Numbered from the stretch's first letter, positions 25,527 through 34,911 are shown. The stretch: 64,000 nucleotides of DNA from Streptomyces collinus Tu 365 (GCF_000444875.1 NC_021985.1:620001-684000), one strand, 5' to 3'. Notes: a model not told the origin generated them from the sequence alone. Numbers and translations are program-made.

Positions 25527-26462
25527 ATGGACCACCCGCACACGCCTGCACACACCCCGCAGCACGACACACACCACGATACCCACGACAGCGCTCACCA
25601 CGGCGCTCGGGATGCCGAGCCCGCCGCCCAGCACGGCCACCAACAGCGGCACGACGCCGACGACCAGGCGGAACTCCTCGACCTCGACGCCGAGGTGCTC
25701 GCTGAGCACACGGCCTCCATCACGGCGTGGCTGCCGCTGGAGACCGCCCCCCGGCGGATCGTGGACCTGGGCTGCGGCACGGGCACGGGCACCTTCGCCC
25801 TCCTCGACCGCTTCCCCGACGCGCACGTCATCGCCGTCGACTCCTCCGCCGTACACCTGCGGCACCTGCGCAAGAAGGCGTGCGCCCGGGGCCTGGAGCA
25901 GCGTGTGCGTACCGTGCAGGCCGACCTCGACGACACCGCATGGCCCGCTCTCGGCTCGCCCGACCTGGTGTGGGCTTCGGCCTCGATGCACCACATGGCC
26001 CACCCCGAGCGTGCCCTGCGCAACGTCCGCGAAGCCCTCGCGCCCGGCGGCCTGTTCGCCGTCGTCGAGCTGGCCGGATTCCCGCGTTTCCTGCCCGCGA
26101 ACGCGCCCGGGGACCGGCCCGGCCTGGAAGAGCGCTGCCATGCCGTGACCGACCGCCTCGACGCCGAGCGCATGCCCCACCGCGGCGCCGACTGGGGTCC
26201 GATGCTGACCGCCGCCGGCTTCACGGTCGAGGGCCGACGCACCCTCGCCGTGGCCATCGAGGGCTCCCGCGGCGAGGCGATCGGCCGCTACGCCCTCGGC
26301 GGCCTGCGACGCATCCGCGACTTCGTCGCACCCGAGCTCTCCCCCGAGGACCGCACGGCACTCGACCGACTCCTCGACACGGACGGCCCGCACAGCATCC
26401 TGCGCCGCGACGACCTGGCGGTACGCACCGAACGCACCGTGTGGGCCGCACGCCGCGCCTGA
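25527..26462 (+). CDS. SAM-dependent methyltransferase with His-rich N-terminus
   Basis: A 311-residue class I methyltransferase. SAM motif I is IVDLGCGTGTGTFALL (about 77-92), motif II acidic residue AVDSSAVHLRHL, and a later WASASMHHMAHPERALRNV segment. The first 45 residues are unusual: rich in His and Asp (HTPQHDTHHDTHDSAHHG, with about thirteen His), which suggests metal binding. ATG 25527 is the first start, so the tail is included if this start is right. The substrate is unknown. It stands alone between a regulator and a phosphatase. Confidence 0.85.
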   Translation: MDHPHTPAHTPQHDTHHDTHDSAHHGARDAEPAAQHGHQQRHDADDQAELLDLDAEVLAEHTASITAWLPLETAPRRIVDLGCGTGTGTFALLDRFPDAHVIAVDSSAVHLRHLRKKACARGLEQRVRTVQADLDDTAWPALGSPDLVWASASMHHMAHPERALRNVREALAPGGLFAVVELAGFPRFLPANAPGDRPGLEERCHAVTDRLDAERMPHRGADWGPMLTAAGFTVEGRRTLAVAIEGSRGEAIGRYALGGLRRIRDFVAPELSPEDRTALDRLLDTDGPHSILRRDDLAVRTERTVWAARRA

Positions 26463-26819
26463 TCCCGGCACGACGTCACACCACCGTGGCCCTGGACACG
26501 ACCCGACCGGGGCCCGAGCGTGAGGAGTTGACCAGGCATCAGGTGGCGGCCGGCGACCGGTGACCGCGCGCACGGTGCCGGGCCGCCGGCCGCCCGTCGC
26601 CCGCGCACCACACCGCCGCGACGACGTGCGGAGGGCGGTGACGGAGAGCGAGAGAACGCCACATACGGTGGTTCCGTTGCGAAAAACCGTAACTCCGTAT
26701 TGAATCGCCTAAATTTGTTCGGATAGGGATGGAACCGGCGGAGCGGGATCGCCGGGATCCGCGTCGAGGACGTCCGTCCGGGCAAGGAGCCGAGCGGTGA
26801 GCGGAGGCGACAGTCGACC
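26463..26819. other. Promoter region of the large phosphatase
   Basis: No supported gene. The part from about 26655 to 26745 is clearly richer in A and T than its surroundings (GCGAAAAACCGTAACTCC and TTGAATCGCCTAAATTTG) and is the likely promoter of the gene starting near 26823. The ribosome site GGAGG is at about 26803. Confidence 0.45.
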
Positions 26820-26822
26820 GTG

Positions 26823-29800
26823 ATGAATACCAGAGGCAGCGATGCGAACGACATCGGCGCGTCCATACCCCACGCCTCCCGTCCACCGCACCAGCCCTGG
26901 GGACTGCGGTCGGTGCCCCCCGTGCGGCCCCTGGAGCGCCACCGCATGCGGATGCGGCTGCTCGACGCCGTGCACGAGGACCGGCGCGATGTCGAGGTCC
27001 TCCTGACCGCGCTCCAGCACGCAGTCGCCGAGGTCCGCGGCCTGGGCGGCATGGTGCACCTCCCCGGCGGCGGCATGAGCGGCATCCTCTACCTGGTCGC
27101 CGACAGCGGTCTGCCCGAGCCGATGGCACGGCCGTGGCTGATCATCCCGGTCCGGGGCACGGCCCCGCCCAGCATGGCCGCCCGGGACGACGCCCTCGCC
27201 TGGCAGCCCGAACTGACCCCGCCCGACCCGGTGCCCGGCCGGGACCCCGCCGCCCTGTGGCCCTCCGGCCTGCCCGCCGGCATCGGTCACCTCGCCGTCC
27301 CCCTCCCCGGTGACGGCCGGCGACGCGGCGCGCTGTCCGTCCTCTTCGCCCCGGGTGACCGGCCCAGCGCCGCGGAGTGCGCCTTCCTGGACGAGGTGGC
27401 CGCCTGGATGTCCGCCGGACTCAGGTCGTCCGGCACCCTCAATCCGTCCCCCACCCTGGTCCGCGCCCTGGAGGACGGTCCGGGAACACGGGAGGAGCCC
27501 CGGCCGGACGCGGCGGGCGGCGCGCCCGCCCTCACGTACACCTGGGACCTGTGCACCGGCGCGCTGACCGCCGACCGGCCCGTCGAGGACGTGCTCACCG
27601 GCATCGACCCGGGCGTGATGAGCGGCGGCATCGAGGCGTGGGCGGCCCTTATCCACCCCGACGACCTGCCGGGAGCCGTAGCCGGCTTCGACACGGGCAT
27701 CCAGCTGCGCGGCGGCTTCCAGAACGAGTACCGCATCCGGCGCCAGGACGGCACGTACCTCTGGATCGAGGCCCGCGCCCGGACGCTCACGGACGACGAG
27801 GGCAACCCGGTCATGGTGGCCGGCACCCTCCGCGACAGCAGCGAGACGCACGCCGCCGCCGAATCCGTGGGACGGGCACTGCGGCACATGAGCGACGGCT
27901 TCGTCGCCCTGGACGCGGACTGGCGCATCGGGTTCCTCAACCCCGCCGCCGAGCGGCTCCTCGGCGCCGCCGGCGAGGTGGCCGGGGCCCTGCTCTGGAA
28001 CATCCCCGCGGTACGCGCCGTACCGGAGCTGGAACACCTGTGCCGCGCCACGGCGGCCGAGGGCCGGCCGGCCGAGTTCGACGTGCCGGGCCCGGAGGGG
28101 ACGTCCTGGTACCACCTGCGGCTGGTGCCGGTGCCCGAGGGCCTCACGCTCTACATCACGGACACCACCGAGCGGCACCTGCGGGAGGCCGAGCGGGTCG
28201 CCGCCGAGCGCGCGGCCGCCGAACGGGCGGCCCTGGTGCAGCGGGTCACGCGGGAGCTGGCCGAGGCCGTCACGGCGCAGGACGTGATGGCGGCGGTGGC
28301 CGACGGTGTGACGGCACCCCTCGGCGCGACCGGGCTCGTCATGCTCGGCGTGGCGGGCGACCGGCTCGCCGTCATCGGCTCCCAGGGCCATCCCGACCGC
28401 TTCTGCCGACTGCTGGACGGCATGTGGACGGTGGGGGACGCCACGAACCCGGTGGCGGACGCCCTGCGCACCCGCACCCCGCTCTGCGTCTCCTCCCCCG
28501 AGGAGATCGTCCAGCGCTATCCCGGCACCGGAACCCTGCTCCGCGAGGGCGGCGAACAGGCGTGGGCGATCCTGCCGCTGGCGGTGTCGGGGCGCGAGAT
28601 CGGCGCGGCCGTGATCTCCTTCGACCGGCCCCGGACCCTGGACGACGACGAACGCACCCTGCTGACCGCGCTCAGCGGCCTGATCGCACAGGCCCTCGAA
28701 CGGGCCGGGCTCTACGACGAGGCGACCACCCGCGCCCGTACCCTCCAGCGCAGTCTGCTGCCGCAGGCCCTGCCCGAACTGCCCGAGGTGACCACCGCGG
28801 CGCGCTACCAGCCGGCCACCCACGGAGCCGACGTCGGCGGCGACTGGTACGACGTCATCCCGCTCTCCGCCGCCCGCGTGGCGCTCGTGATCGGCGACGT
28901 CATGGGCCACGGCATGGCCGAGGCCGCCACCATGGGCGGCCTGCGCACGGCCGTCCGTACCCTCTCGGAATTGGAACTGCCCCCCGACGAGATTCTCGGC
29001 CACCTCAACGACATCGTCGGCGAACTGGGCACCGACGCCTTCGCGACCTGCCTGTACGGCGTCTGGGACCCGGTCACCCGCCGCCTGTCCTACGCCAGCG
29101 CCGGCCAGCCGCCCCCGGCGGTGGCCCACCCCGACGGAACCGTCGCGTTCCTGCCCATGGCCCCCGACCCGCCCCTGGGCGTGGCCGCTCCCCCCTTCGA
29201 GACCCTGGAGACCGTGCTGCCCGAAGGCAGCCTGCTCGCCCTGTACAGCGACGGACTGGTGGAGAGCAAGGACCGGGACGTCACCACCGGCATGAACCAC
29301 CTCGCCGCGCTGCTGTCGCGGTCCGTACGCAGCATGCCCGCCTCACCGGCGGAGCCCTTCGACCTGGACGCGCTCTGCGCCTCCCTGACGTCCGCCCTCC
29401 TGCCCTCCCACGGCGCGATGGTCGACGACGCCGCCCTGCTGCTGGCCCGTCCGCACCCGCTGGACGCGCGGAACATCGCCGAATGGCCGCTGCCGGAGGA
29501 CCCCATGGCGGCGGGCCAGGCCCGCGACCTGGTCCGCGCCCAGCTCACCGACTGGCACCTCTCCGACGAGGACCTGCTCATGACCACCGAACTCGTGGTC
29601 AGCGAGCTGGTAGGAAACGTCGTCCGGCACGCCTGCGGCCCCATCCGGCTGCGCATGCTCCGCGGCCGCGCACTGATCTGCGAGGTCTCCGACGCCAGCC
29701 TGACCACACCCCACATCCGCCACACCTCGGCCACCGACGAGGGCGGCCGCGGTCTGCAGCTCGTCTCCGCGCTCTGCCAGCGCTGGGGCACGCGCCACAC

Positions 29801-29852
29801 GCTCACCGGCAAGTCCATCTGGACCGAACAGCCCCTGCCCGCGGACGGCTGA
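26823..29852 (+). CDS. GAF-PAS-PAS-GAF-PP2C-HATPase signalling protein
   Basis: A 1009-residue cytosolic multi-domain sensor. An N-terminal GAF-like domain covers about 50-200. PAS domains cover about 235-345 (WAALIHPDDLPGAV, YRIRRQDGTYLWIEA) and 350-455 (FLNPAAERLLGAAG), and a second GAF about 475-640. The PP2C/SpoIIE domain (about 655-870) has GGDWYDVIPL, IGDVMGHGMAEA, LYSDGLVES and DDAALLLA. The RsbW-like HATPase (about 885-1005) has TTELVVSELVGNVVRHACG and DEGGRGLQLVSALC. Phosphatase and kinase-type domains in one chain suggest it can both phosphorylate and dephosphorylate anti-anti-sigma factors. Start is ATG 26823 or the adjacent GTG. Confidence 0.9.
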   Translation: MNTRGSDANDIGASIPHASRPPHQPWGLRSVPPVRPLERHRMRMRLLDAVHEDRRDVEVLLTALQHAVAEVRGLGGMVHLPGGGMSGILYLVADSGLPEPMARPWLIIPVRGTAPPSMAARDDALAWQPELTPPDPVPGRDPAALWPSGLPAGIGHLAVPLPGDGRRRGALSVLFAPGDRPSAAECAFLDEVAAWMSAGLRSSGTLNPSPTLVRALEDGPGTREEPRPDAAGGAPALTYTWDLCTGALTADRPVEDVLTGIDPGVMSGGIEAWAALIHPDDLPGAVAGFDTGIQLRGGFQNEYRIRRQDGTYLWIEARARTLTDDEGNPVMVAGTLRDSSETHAAAESVGRALRHMSDGFVALDADWRIGFLNPAAERLLGAAGEVAGALLWNIPAVRAVPELEHLCRATAAEGRPAEFDVPGPEGTSWYHLRLVPVPEGLTLYITDTTERHLREAERVAAERAAAERAALVQRVTRELAEAVTAQDVMAAVADGVTAPLGATGLVMLGVAGDRLAVIGSQGHPDRFCRLLDGMWTVGDATNPVADALRTRTPLCVSSPEEIVQRYPGTGTLLREGGEQAWAILPLAVSGREIGAAVISFDRPRTLDDDERTLLTALSGLIAQALERAGLYDEATTRARTLQRSLLPQALPELPEVTTAARYQPATHGADVGGDWYDVIPLSAARVALVIGDVMGHGMAEAATMGGLRTAVRTLSELELPPDEILGHLNDIVGELGTDAFATCLYGVWDPVTRRLSYASAGQPPPAVAHPDGTVAFLPMAPDPPLGVAAPPFETLETVLPEGSLLALYSDGLVESKDRDVTTGMNHLAALLSRSVRSMPASPAEPFDLDALCASLTSALLPSHGAMVDDAALLLARPHPLDARNIAEWPLPEDPMAAGQARDLVRAQLTDWHLSDEDLLMTTELVVSELVGNVVRHACGPIRLRMLRGRALICEVSDASLTTPHIRHTSATDEGGRGLQLVSALCQRWGTRHTLTGKSIWTEQPLPADG

Positions 29853-29880
29853 CCGGGCACGGGGCGTCGGCAGGGCCGGC

Positions 29881-30249
29881 CTACTTCTGCTGACCCTCCT
29901 CGCGGGCCTGCCGGAAGGCGTCGGAGATCGTCTCGGCGGCACCGGACAGTGCGCCCTTGGTCTTGCCGCGGGCGCCGGACTCCATCATCTTGCCGGTGAG
30001 CTCGGTCAGTCCGGCCGGCTTGCGCGGGCCCGCCTCCAGGTCGAGGCGGTTGCACGCCTCGGCGAAACGCAGGTACGTGTCGACACTGGCCACGACGATC
30101 CGTATGTCGATCTTGAGGATCTCGATTCCGACCAGGGAGACGCGGATGAACGCGTCGATCACGAGTCCCCGGTCCAGAATGAGTTCCAGGACGTCGTAGA
30201 GGCCGCTGGAACCACCGCCGCCACCACTCTGCTGCGTCGCCACCGTCAT
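29881..30249 (-). CDS. gvpA: Gas vesicle structural protein GvpA (orphan)
   Basis: A 122-residue GvpA-family protein. The conserved core LYDVLELILDRGLVIDAFIR (about 17-36) and VGIEILKIDIRIVVASVDTY (about 39-58) forms the hydrophobic rib of gas vesicles. A longer C-terminal tail, typical of Streptomyces GvpA, follows (KGALSGAAETISDAFRQARE). ATG 30249 has the better spacing from AAGGGG; ATG 30255 is the alternative. None of the usual partners (gvpF, G, J, K, L, O, S) is in the window, so it is an orphan or is isolated from its cluster. Confidence 0.9.
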   Translation of the reverse strand: MTVATQQSGGGGGSSGLYDVLELILDRGLVIDAFIRVSLVGIEILKIDIRIVVASVDTYLRFAEACNRLDLEAGPRKPAGLTELTGKMMESGARGKTKGALSGAAETISDAFRQAREEGQQK

Positions 30250-30352
30250 CGCCATCAACCCCTTGCCCTCGTCGTACGGCCGCCCCTGCCAAGCCCCTCG
30301 CCCGGCATCCGGTCACACGGCCGACCGGCGACGGGCACGTCTGCTAGCGCGG

Positions 30353-30378
30353 GTAACCGCTCCCGGGGCCGAGCAAAC
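30353..30378 (-). promoter_or_regulatory. Possible stress-sigma promoter for gvpA
   Basis: Reading the minus strand: GTTT (30375-30378), 16 bases, then GGTTAC (30353-30358). This is one base from the GTTT-N14-16-GGGTAY pattern of SigB-group promoters in Streptomyces. It would give a leader of about 90-100 bases before gvpA. Confidence 0.4.
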
Positions 30379-30464
30379 AATCGTGCGAAGGAGGGGGAGC
30401 CGGTCACGCCGGGGACGGGACGGGCAGGAGTTGCCTCACGTCAGGCGCGTGAAACCCTGACAGG

Positions 30465-31001
30465 GTGAGCAAGACAGCTTTGATCGTCATCGACATGATC
30501 AACACGTACGACCACGAGGACGCCGAGCTGCTGATCCCCTCGGTGGAGCCGGTCGTGCCGGTGATCGCCGACCTGCTGGAGCGCGCACGGGGCCACGGCA
30601 TGCCGGTCATCTACGTCAACGACAACTTCGGCGAGTGGCGCTCCCACCACGGCGAACTTCTGGATCACGCCCTGAGCGGGCCCCACGCCGATCTGGTCGA
30701 CCCGCTGAAGCCGGACGCGGACTCGCTGTTCGTGCTCAAGGCCCGCCATTCGATCTTCTACGAGACGCCCCTGACCTATCTGCTGCATCAGCAGGGCATC
30801 CAGCGGCTCGTGCTGTGCGGCCAGGTCACCGAGCAGTGCGTGCTCTACTCCGCCCTGGACGCCCACATCCGGCACTTCGACGTCGTCGTCCTCGAGGACG
30901 CCGTGGCCCACATCCACGAGGATCTCGCGAAGGCGGCGCTCCGCATGATGGAGCGGAACATGGGGGCGCGGATCTGCGGGAGCCGGGATCTCTGGGCTTG
31001 A
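30465..31001 (+). CDS. Isochorismatase-like cysteine hydrolase
   Basis: A 178-residue hydrolase of the isochorismatase/nicotinamidase fold. The catalytic triad is visible: Asp10 in ALIVIDMINTYDH, Lys92 in FVLKARHSIFYET, and Cys125 in CGQVTEQCVLYSALDA. It would hydrolyse an amide or similar bond through a Cys thioester; substrates in the family include nicotinamide, N-carbamoyl compounds and isochorismate. GTG 30465 is at the domain start. It stands alone, so the substrate is not predictable. Confidence 0.88.
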   Translation: MSKTALIVIDMINTYDHEDAELLIPSVEPVVPVIADLLERARGHGMPVIYVNDNFGEWRSHHGELLDHALSGPHADLVDPLKPDADSLFVLKARHSIFYETPLTYLLHQQGIQRLVLCGQVTEQCVLYSALDAHIRHFDVVVLEDAVAHIHEDLAKAALRMMERNMGARICGSRDLWA

Positions 31002-31099
31002 GTCCCGGGCGGCGACGCGTGCACCGATGAGTTCCGGGGCCCGCCGGAGTCCGCATCCGTGCAAGGGAACGGCTGTGGAACGAACTCTGTGAGGTACCC

Positions 31100-31795
31100 A
31101 TGACCAACGACGCACTGCCGCCCGTCGTCGACACGGCGACCTGGGAGCACCGGCTCGCCGCGCTGCGGGCCCGGGAGAAGGCCGCGACGCGGGAGCTCGA
31201 CGCCGTCGCCGCCGAGCGTCGTCGCCTGCCGATGGTCGAGATGCCCGACTACGTCCTCGAGGGCGAGGACGGCCCCGTACGGCTGGCGGACGTCTTCGAA
31301 GGCAAGCGGCAACTGATCGTCTACAACCACATGTGGTTCGCGGGCAAGGAGTGGCAGTGCCCCGGCTGTACGGGGTTCACCTCCCAGTACACCCGCCTGG
31401 ACTTCCTGGACGACTACGACGCGCGGTTCGTCATCGTCACCCAGGGTCCGATCAAGGAGGCGCTGGCCTACAAGGAGCGGGTCGGCAACCGGATGACGTG
31501 GTACTCGACCGCCGACAGCCCGTTCGGGACCGACGTCGGCGCGCCGCCCGGCGGGGGCTTCGCCGTCAACGTCTTCCTGCGCGACGGCGACACCGTCTAC
31601 CGCACGTGGCACACGGACGGCCGCGGCACGGAGCAGCTCAGTCACTCCTTCGCGCTGATCGACGTCCTGCCGTACGGACGTCAGGAGGAGTGGCAGGACT
31701 CCCCCGAGGGCTGGCCGCAGTCGCCGACGTACAGCCGGTGGGCTTCGTCGCAGGACATCGCGGCGCGGTACGGGCCGGGGGCCGAGGGGCGCTGA
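31100..31795 (+). CDS. DUF899 thioredoxin-like protein
   Basis: A 231-residue protein of the DUF899 family (thioredoxin fold, peroxiredoxin-like). An N-terminal charged helix (LAALRAREKAATRELDAVAA) is followed by VEMPDYVLEGEDG, FEGKRQLIVYNHMWFAGKEW, a CPGCTGFTSQ Cys pair (about 93-102) and FAVNVFLRDGDTVYRTW. ATG 31100 follows GAGG. The Cys pair sits where thioredoxins have their active site, so a redox role is likely; the substrate is unknown. It follows the cysteine hydrolase by 98 bases. Confidence 0.85.
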   Translation: MTNDALPPVVDTATWEHRLAALRAREKAATRELDAVAAERRRLPMVEMPDYVLEGEDGPVRLADVFEGKRQLIVYNHMWFAGKEWQCPGCTGFTSQYTRLDFLDDYDARFVIVTQGPIKEALAYKERVGNRMTWYSTADSPFGTDVGAPPGGGFAVNVFLRDGDTVYRTWHTDGRGTEQLSHSFALIDVLPYGRQEEWQDSPEGWPQSPTYSRWASSQDIAARYGPGAEGR

Positions 31796-31984
31796 GGGAG
31801 CCCGGGTGGCGGGTGGGACCGGTCGGCTCGTGCGGGGCAAGGGCCGGGGCCGGCGGCCGGCGTAACCTTCCTGCGGCTGGGGCGTTGAGCAGGGCACGCG
31901 CGCGGACGTCACCCCCCTCCGTCGACGCGTGCGGAGACGAGGGGCCCGAACCCCGCCCGGCATCGGGCCCCTCCCACTCCCGGC

Positions 31985-32935
31985 TCACTCGTGGGCCTCG
32001 AGGAGTTCCCGGGTGCGGCGCAGCAGGGCCTGCCGTACGGAGTCCGGGGCGAGGACGCGCAGCGGGGTGCCCAGGCCGAGGAGGTAGCGGGCGAGGCCGT
32101 CCGGGTCGGGGCCGCCTATGTCGACGAGGGTGGCTTCCGGGCCGTCGGGGCGGTGGGTGCCGACCGTCGCGGGGACGACGCGTAGCGCCGCTTCCATGGG
32201 CAGGGGCAGGCGGACGGTCGCGGACAGCGGGTAGGGGCCGTTGGCCGTGTTCCGGGAGACCAGCCACGCGGCGTCGGGCGGGTCGGTGAGGTCGGCCGGT
32301 CGGCCGGTGGGCTGGAGGCGGTCGATGCGGTCGGCGCGGAAGGTTCGCCACTGGTCGCGTGCCACGTCGCGCGCGACGAAGTACCAGCGGCGGTTGGTGC
32401 GGACGAGGCGGTAGGGGTCGACGTCCCGGAGCGTGGCCCGTCCCTCGGCGTCGACGTACGACAGCCGGGCGCGCTCGCCGGCGCGGCAGGCGAGGGCGAG
32501 TTCGAGCAGGAGGCCGGTTCTGATCCGTGGCCCGTCGGCCGCGGGGAGGCTGACGAAGGCGTCGTCCAGTGCGCCCAGTCGCTCGGCGATCCGCCCGGGC
32601 AGTACCTGGCGCAGCTTGAGCAGGGCCGACAGCGCGGCCTGGTCACTCCCCAGGGCGTCGCCCTGCGCCGCCTCCCGCAGTCCGACCGCGACGGCGAGCG
32701 CCTCCTCGTCGTCGAGGATCAGCGGCGGCACCCGGGTGCCGGCACGGAGGCGGTAGCCGCCCCAGGGGCCGGGTTCGGAGTCGACGCTGTAGCCGAGTTC
32801 ACGGAGCCGGGAGATGTCCCGGCGGACCGTGCGGTCCGTGACCTGGATGCGTTCGGCGAGTTCGGCGCAGGTCCACGACGGCCGGGAGGACAGCAGCGAC
32901 AGCAGTCGCAGGAGGCGGGCGGAGGAGCCGATCAC
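31985..32935 (-). CDS. YafY-type WYL-domain transcriptional regulator
   Basis: A 316-residue regulator. The N-terminal winged helix-turn-helix is SARLLRLLSLLSSRPSWTCA then VTDRTVRRDISRLRELGYSV (about 28-47). The WYL domain (about 125-210) has LSYVDAEGRATLRDVDPYRL and WYFVARDVARDQWRTFRADR, and a C-terminal WCX extension follows. WYL domains bind nucleotides or other ligands. It is divergent from the glyoxalase-fold gene at 33006, its probable target. GTG 32935 is preferred; GTG 32953 is possible. Confidence 0.85.
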   Translation of the reverse strand: MIGSSARLLRLLSLLSSRPSWTCAELAERIQVTDRTVRRDISRLRELGYSVDSEPGPWGGYRLRAGTRVPPLILDDEEALAVAVGLREAAQGDALGSDQAALSALLKLRQVLPGRIAERLGALDDAFVSLPAADGPRIRTGLLLELALACRAGERARLSYVDAEGRATLRDVDPYRLVRTNRRWYFVARDVARDQWRTFRADRIDRLQPTGRPADLTDPPDAAWLVSRNTANGPYPLSATVRLPLPMEAALRVVPATVGTHRPDGPEATLVDIGGPDPDGLARYLLGLGTPLRVLAPDSVRQALLRRTRELLEAHE

Positions 32936-33005
32936 GGGGGAAGTTTTCCACACCGGGCCACGACCAGGACCGTAGCTGTCCGGGTCACGGCCTAGCGTTC
33001 CCCGC

Positions 33006-33392
33006 ATGAGCACCCACACCGGTTCCGCACCCGAGTTCCGCTACGCCGCCGTCACCCTCGACTGCGCCGACACGGCCGTGATGGCCCGCTTCTACGGCGA
33101 ACTGCTGGGCATGTCGGCGCTGTTCACCAGCGATGACTTCACCCTGATCGGCAAGGACGGAGCGACCCCTCTCGGCTTCAACCGCCTGCCCGACCACCGC
33201 CCGCCCACCTGGCCCGACCCGGCCCAGGAGAAGCAGGCGCACATCGAACTGGGCGTCGACGACCTGGACACCGCCGAGCAGCGCCTCTTCGAACTCGGCG
33301 CTTCCAAGCCGGAGTTCCAGCCGCAGCCCGAGCGCTGGCGGGTGTTCCTCGACCCCGCCGGCCATCCGTTCTGCATCACGACGTTGGTCTGA
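33006..33392 (+). CDS. VOC (glyoxalase/dioxygenase fold) protein
   Basis: A 128-residue protein of the vicinal-oxygen-chelate superfamily with two beta-alpha-beta-beta-beta modules. It has YAAVTLDCADTAVMARFYGE at the start and HIELGVDDLDTAEQRLFELG and VFLDPAGHPFCITT in the second half, the usual 'VOC family/ glyoxalase-like' pattern. Metal-binding residues are not all obvious. It is divergent from the WYL regulator with overlapping promoter space (70 bases), a common arrangement for YafY-glyoxalase pairs. Confidence 0.85.
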   Translation: MSTHTGSAPEFRYAAVTLDCADTAVMARFYGELLGMSALFTSDDFTLIGKDGATPLGFNRLPDHRPPTWPDPAQEKQAHIELGVDDLDTAEQRLFELGASKPEFQPQPERWRVFLDPAGHPFCITTLV

Positions 33393-33517
33393 CCGGGTGT
33401 ACAGGTGCCCCTGGGCCACGGGGGCGACGACCGCTGACGGACGGGTCGGGACGCTGTGGCGCGGGGTGGCGGTTCACGCCCCCGTCACCGCCGTCAGCGC
33501 GGGTCACGGTGCGGACC

Positions 33518-33889
33518 TCAGCGTCGGGTCAGTGCCAGCACACTGAGGCCGAACATCAGGACGCCCAGCGGAAGATGGACGGACGGCACGTGGGCGATGC
33601 CGAGGACGACCTGGACCGAGGCGAGCACGAGGAAGCCCGCGGCCTGCCAGACGGGCCGGGGCGAGCCGCCGCCCGGCTTCCAGGCCAGCACGGCCGCGAG
33701 GACGTACAGCATCGAAGCCCCGTACATCACACGGGCTCCGACGCTGTGCAGCGTCTCCCCGTAGGACGCGGTCAGCAGGAGCCCCGCGGAGACCGCCTGG
33801 AGAAAGATGGTCAGGGTCTGCAGGGCGATCGCGATACGCAGGAACGAGGTGATGCGCCGGGTGGTCGCCGTCTTCGTCCGGGTGGCCAT
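33518..33889 (-). CDS. Four-helix membrane protein of unknown function
   Basis: A 123-residue integral membrane protein with four hydrophobic segments: about 18-40 (IALQTLTIFLQAVSAGLLLT), 50-69, 80-98 and 103-120. The basic N-terminus (ATRTKTATTRR) suggests the in-side orientation. No motif identifies a family. It is divergent from the sigma factor at 34003, only 113 bases away, and may be part of its regulon. That link is positional only. Confidence 0.75.
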   Translation of the reverse strand: MATRTKTATTRRITSFLRIAIALQTLTIFLQAVSAGLLLTASYGETLHSVGARVMYGASMLYVLAAVLAWKPGGGSPRPVWQAAGFLVLASVQVVLGIAHVPSVHLPLGVLMFGLSVLALTRR

Positions 33890-34002
33890 GTGACAGTCCC
33901 CTTTTCCGCCCTCGGGCAGTTGATCGATAAGGTCTCACCCGTCCGACGACGCGGGACCGCGAAAGGTAAGGCGAGGGGGCGGCCGGAAGCATGGGAGGTG
34001 TC

Positions 34003-34911
34003 GTGACCGGCACCGACGGGATCGCCGGTGAGCGCAGTCAACTGATCAACGTCGCTTACCGGTTGCTGGGTTCGGTGAGCGAGGCCGAGGACGCGGTGCA
34101 GGACGCCTACGCACGCTGGTACGGCCTGCCGCAGAGCCGGCGGAAGGACATCCTCTCCCCCGGTGCCTGGCTGACGACGGTGACCGGCCGTATCTGCCTG
34201 GACCTGCTCGGTTCGGCGCGGGCCCGTCGTGAACGCTACGTCGGCGCGTGGCTGCCCGAGCCGCTGCCCGACCGTGCCGAGTGGGGCCCCGCAGGCGGTG
34301 CCGGGGCCACGGGGCCCGGGGACCCCGCCGATCAGATCGTCCTGGACGAGTCGGTGTCCATGGCGTTCCTCGTGGTCCTGGAGTCGATGACGCCCGCCGA
34401 GCGGGTGGCCTTCGTGCTGCACGACGTCTTCCGGTACCCGTTCGCCGAGATCGCCGGCGTCGTCGGGCGGACCCCCGCCGCGTGCAAGCAGCTGGCGGCC
34501 TCCGCCCGGCGGCGGGTGGACGTCTCGCGGGATCCTGTCGCGGCGGACGGCCGGGCGGACGTGGTCAGGCGCGTCAAGGAGGCGTGGGAGACCAAGGACA
34601 TCGCGGCCCTCGTCGGTGTCCTCGACCCCGCTGCCGTGATGACCGCCGACGGCGGCGGCATGGTCGGCGCGGTGCCGCGCCCGGTCGAGGGCGGTGCGCG
34701 CATCGCGCAGTACATGGTCGCCATCGCCGACAAGGCCCCGGGTCTCGTGCTCCTGGAGCGGTCGGTCACCGGGGTACCGGGTCTGGTGGCCGAACGGGAC
34801 GGCGTCGTCATGACCGTGGCCTCGTTCGACGTCTCCGACGGTCGGGTCACCCGGATCTGGGCGGTCCGCAATCCGGAGAAGCTGCGGCCGTGGGCGGCGC
34901 GGCGGGACTGA
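34003..34911 (+). CDS. SigJ-type ECF RNA polymerase sigma factor
   Basis: A 302-residue extracytoplasmic-function sigma factor with a C-terminal SnoaL-like domain (ECF41/SigJ type). Region 2 includes LINVAYRLLGSVSEAEDAVQ (about 14-33) and DAYARWYG, region 4 includes YPFAEIAGVVGRTPAACKQL (about 144-163), and the SnoaL-like domain runs from about 190. GTG 34003 is chosen since GGAGGT lies six bases before it; ATG 33991 would place the ribosome site inside the gene. In this type the C-terminal domain acts as a built-in regulator instead of a separate anti-sigma factor. Confidence 0.9.
   Translation: MTGTDGIAGERSQLINVAYRLLGSVSEAEDAVQDAYARWYGLPQSRRKDILSPGAWLTTVTGRICLDLLGSARARRERYVGAWLPEPLPDRAEWGPAGGAGATGPGDPADQIVLDESVSMAFLVVLESMTPAERVAFVLHDVFRYPFAEIAGVVGRTPAACKQLAASARRRVDVSRDPVAADGRADVVRRVKEAWETKDIAALVGVLDPAAVMTADGGGMVGAVPRPVEGGARIAQYMVAIADKAPGLVLLERSVTGVPGLVAERDGVVMTVASFDVSDGRVTRIWAVRNPEKLRPWAARRD

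Noticed and set aside
26709..29300. An 863-codon open frame antisense to the large PAS/GAF/PP2C gene
   Set aside because: It is a high-GC shadow: no ribosome site, no domain, and low-complexity Gly/Ala/Val/Arg composition, whereas the sense strand encodes clear conserved domains.
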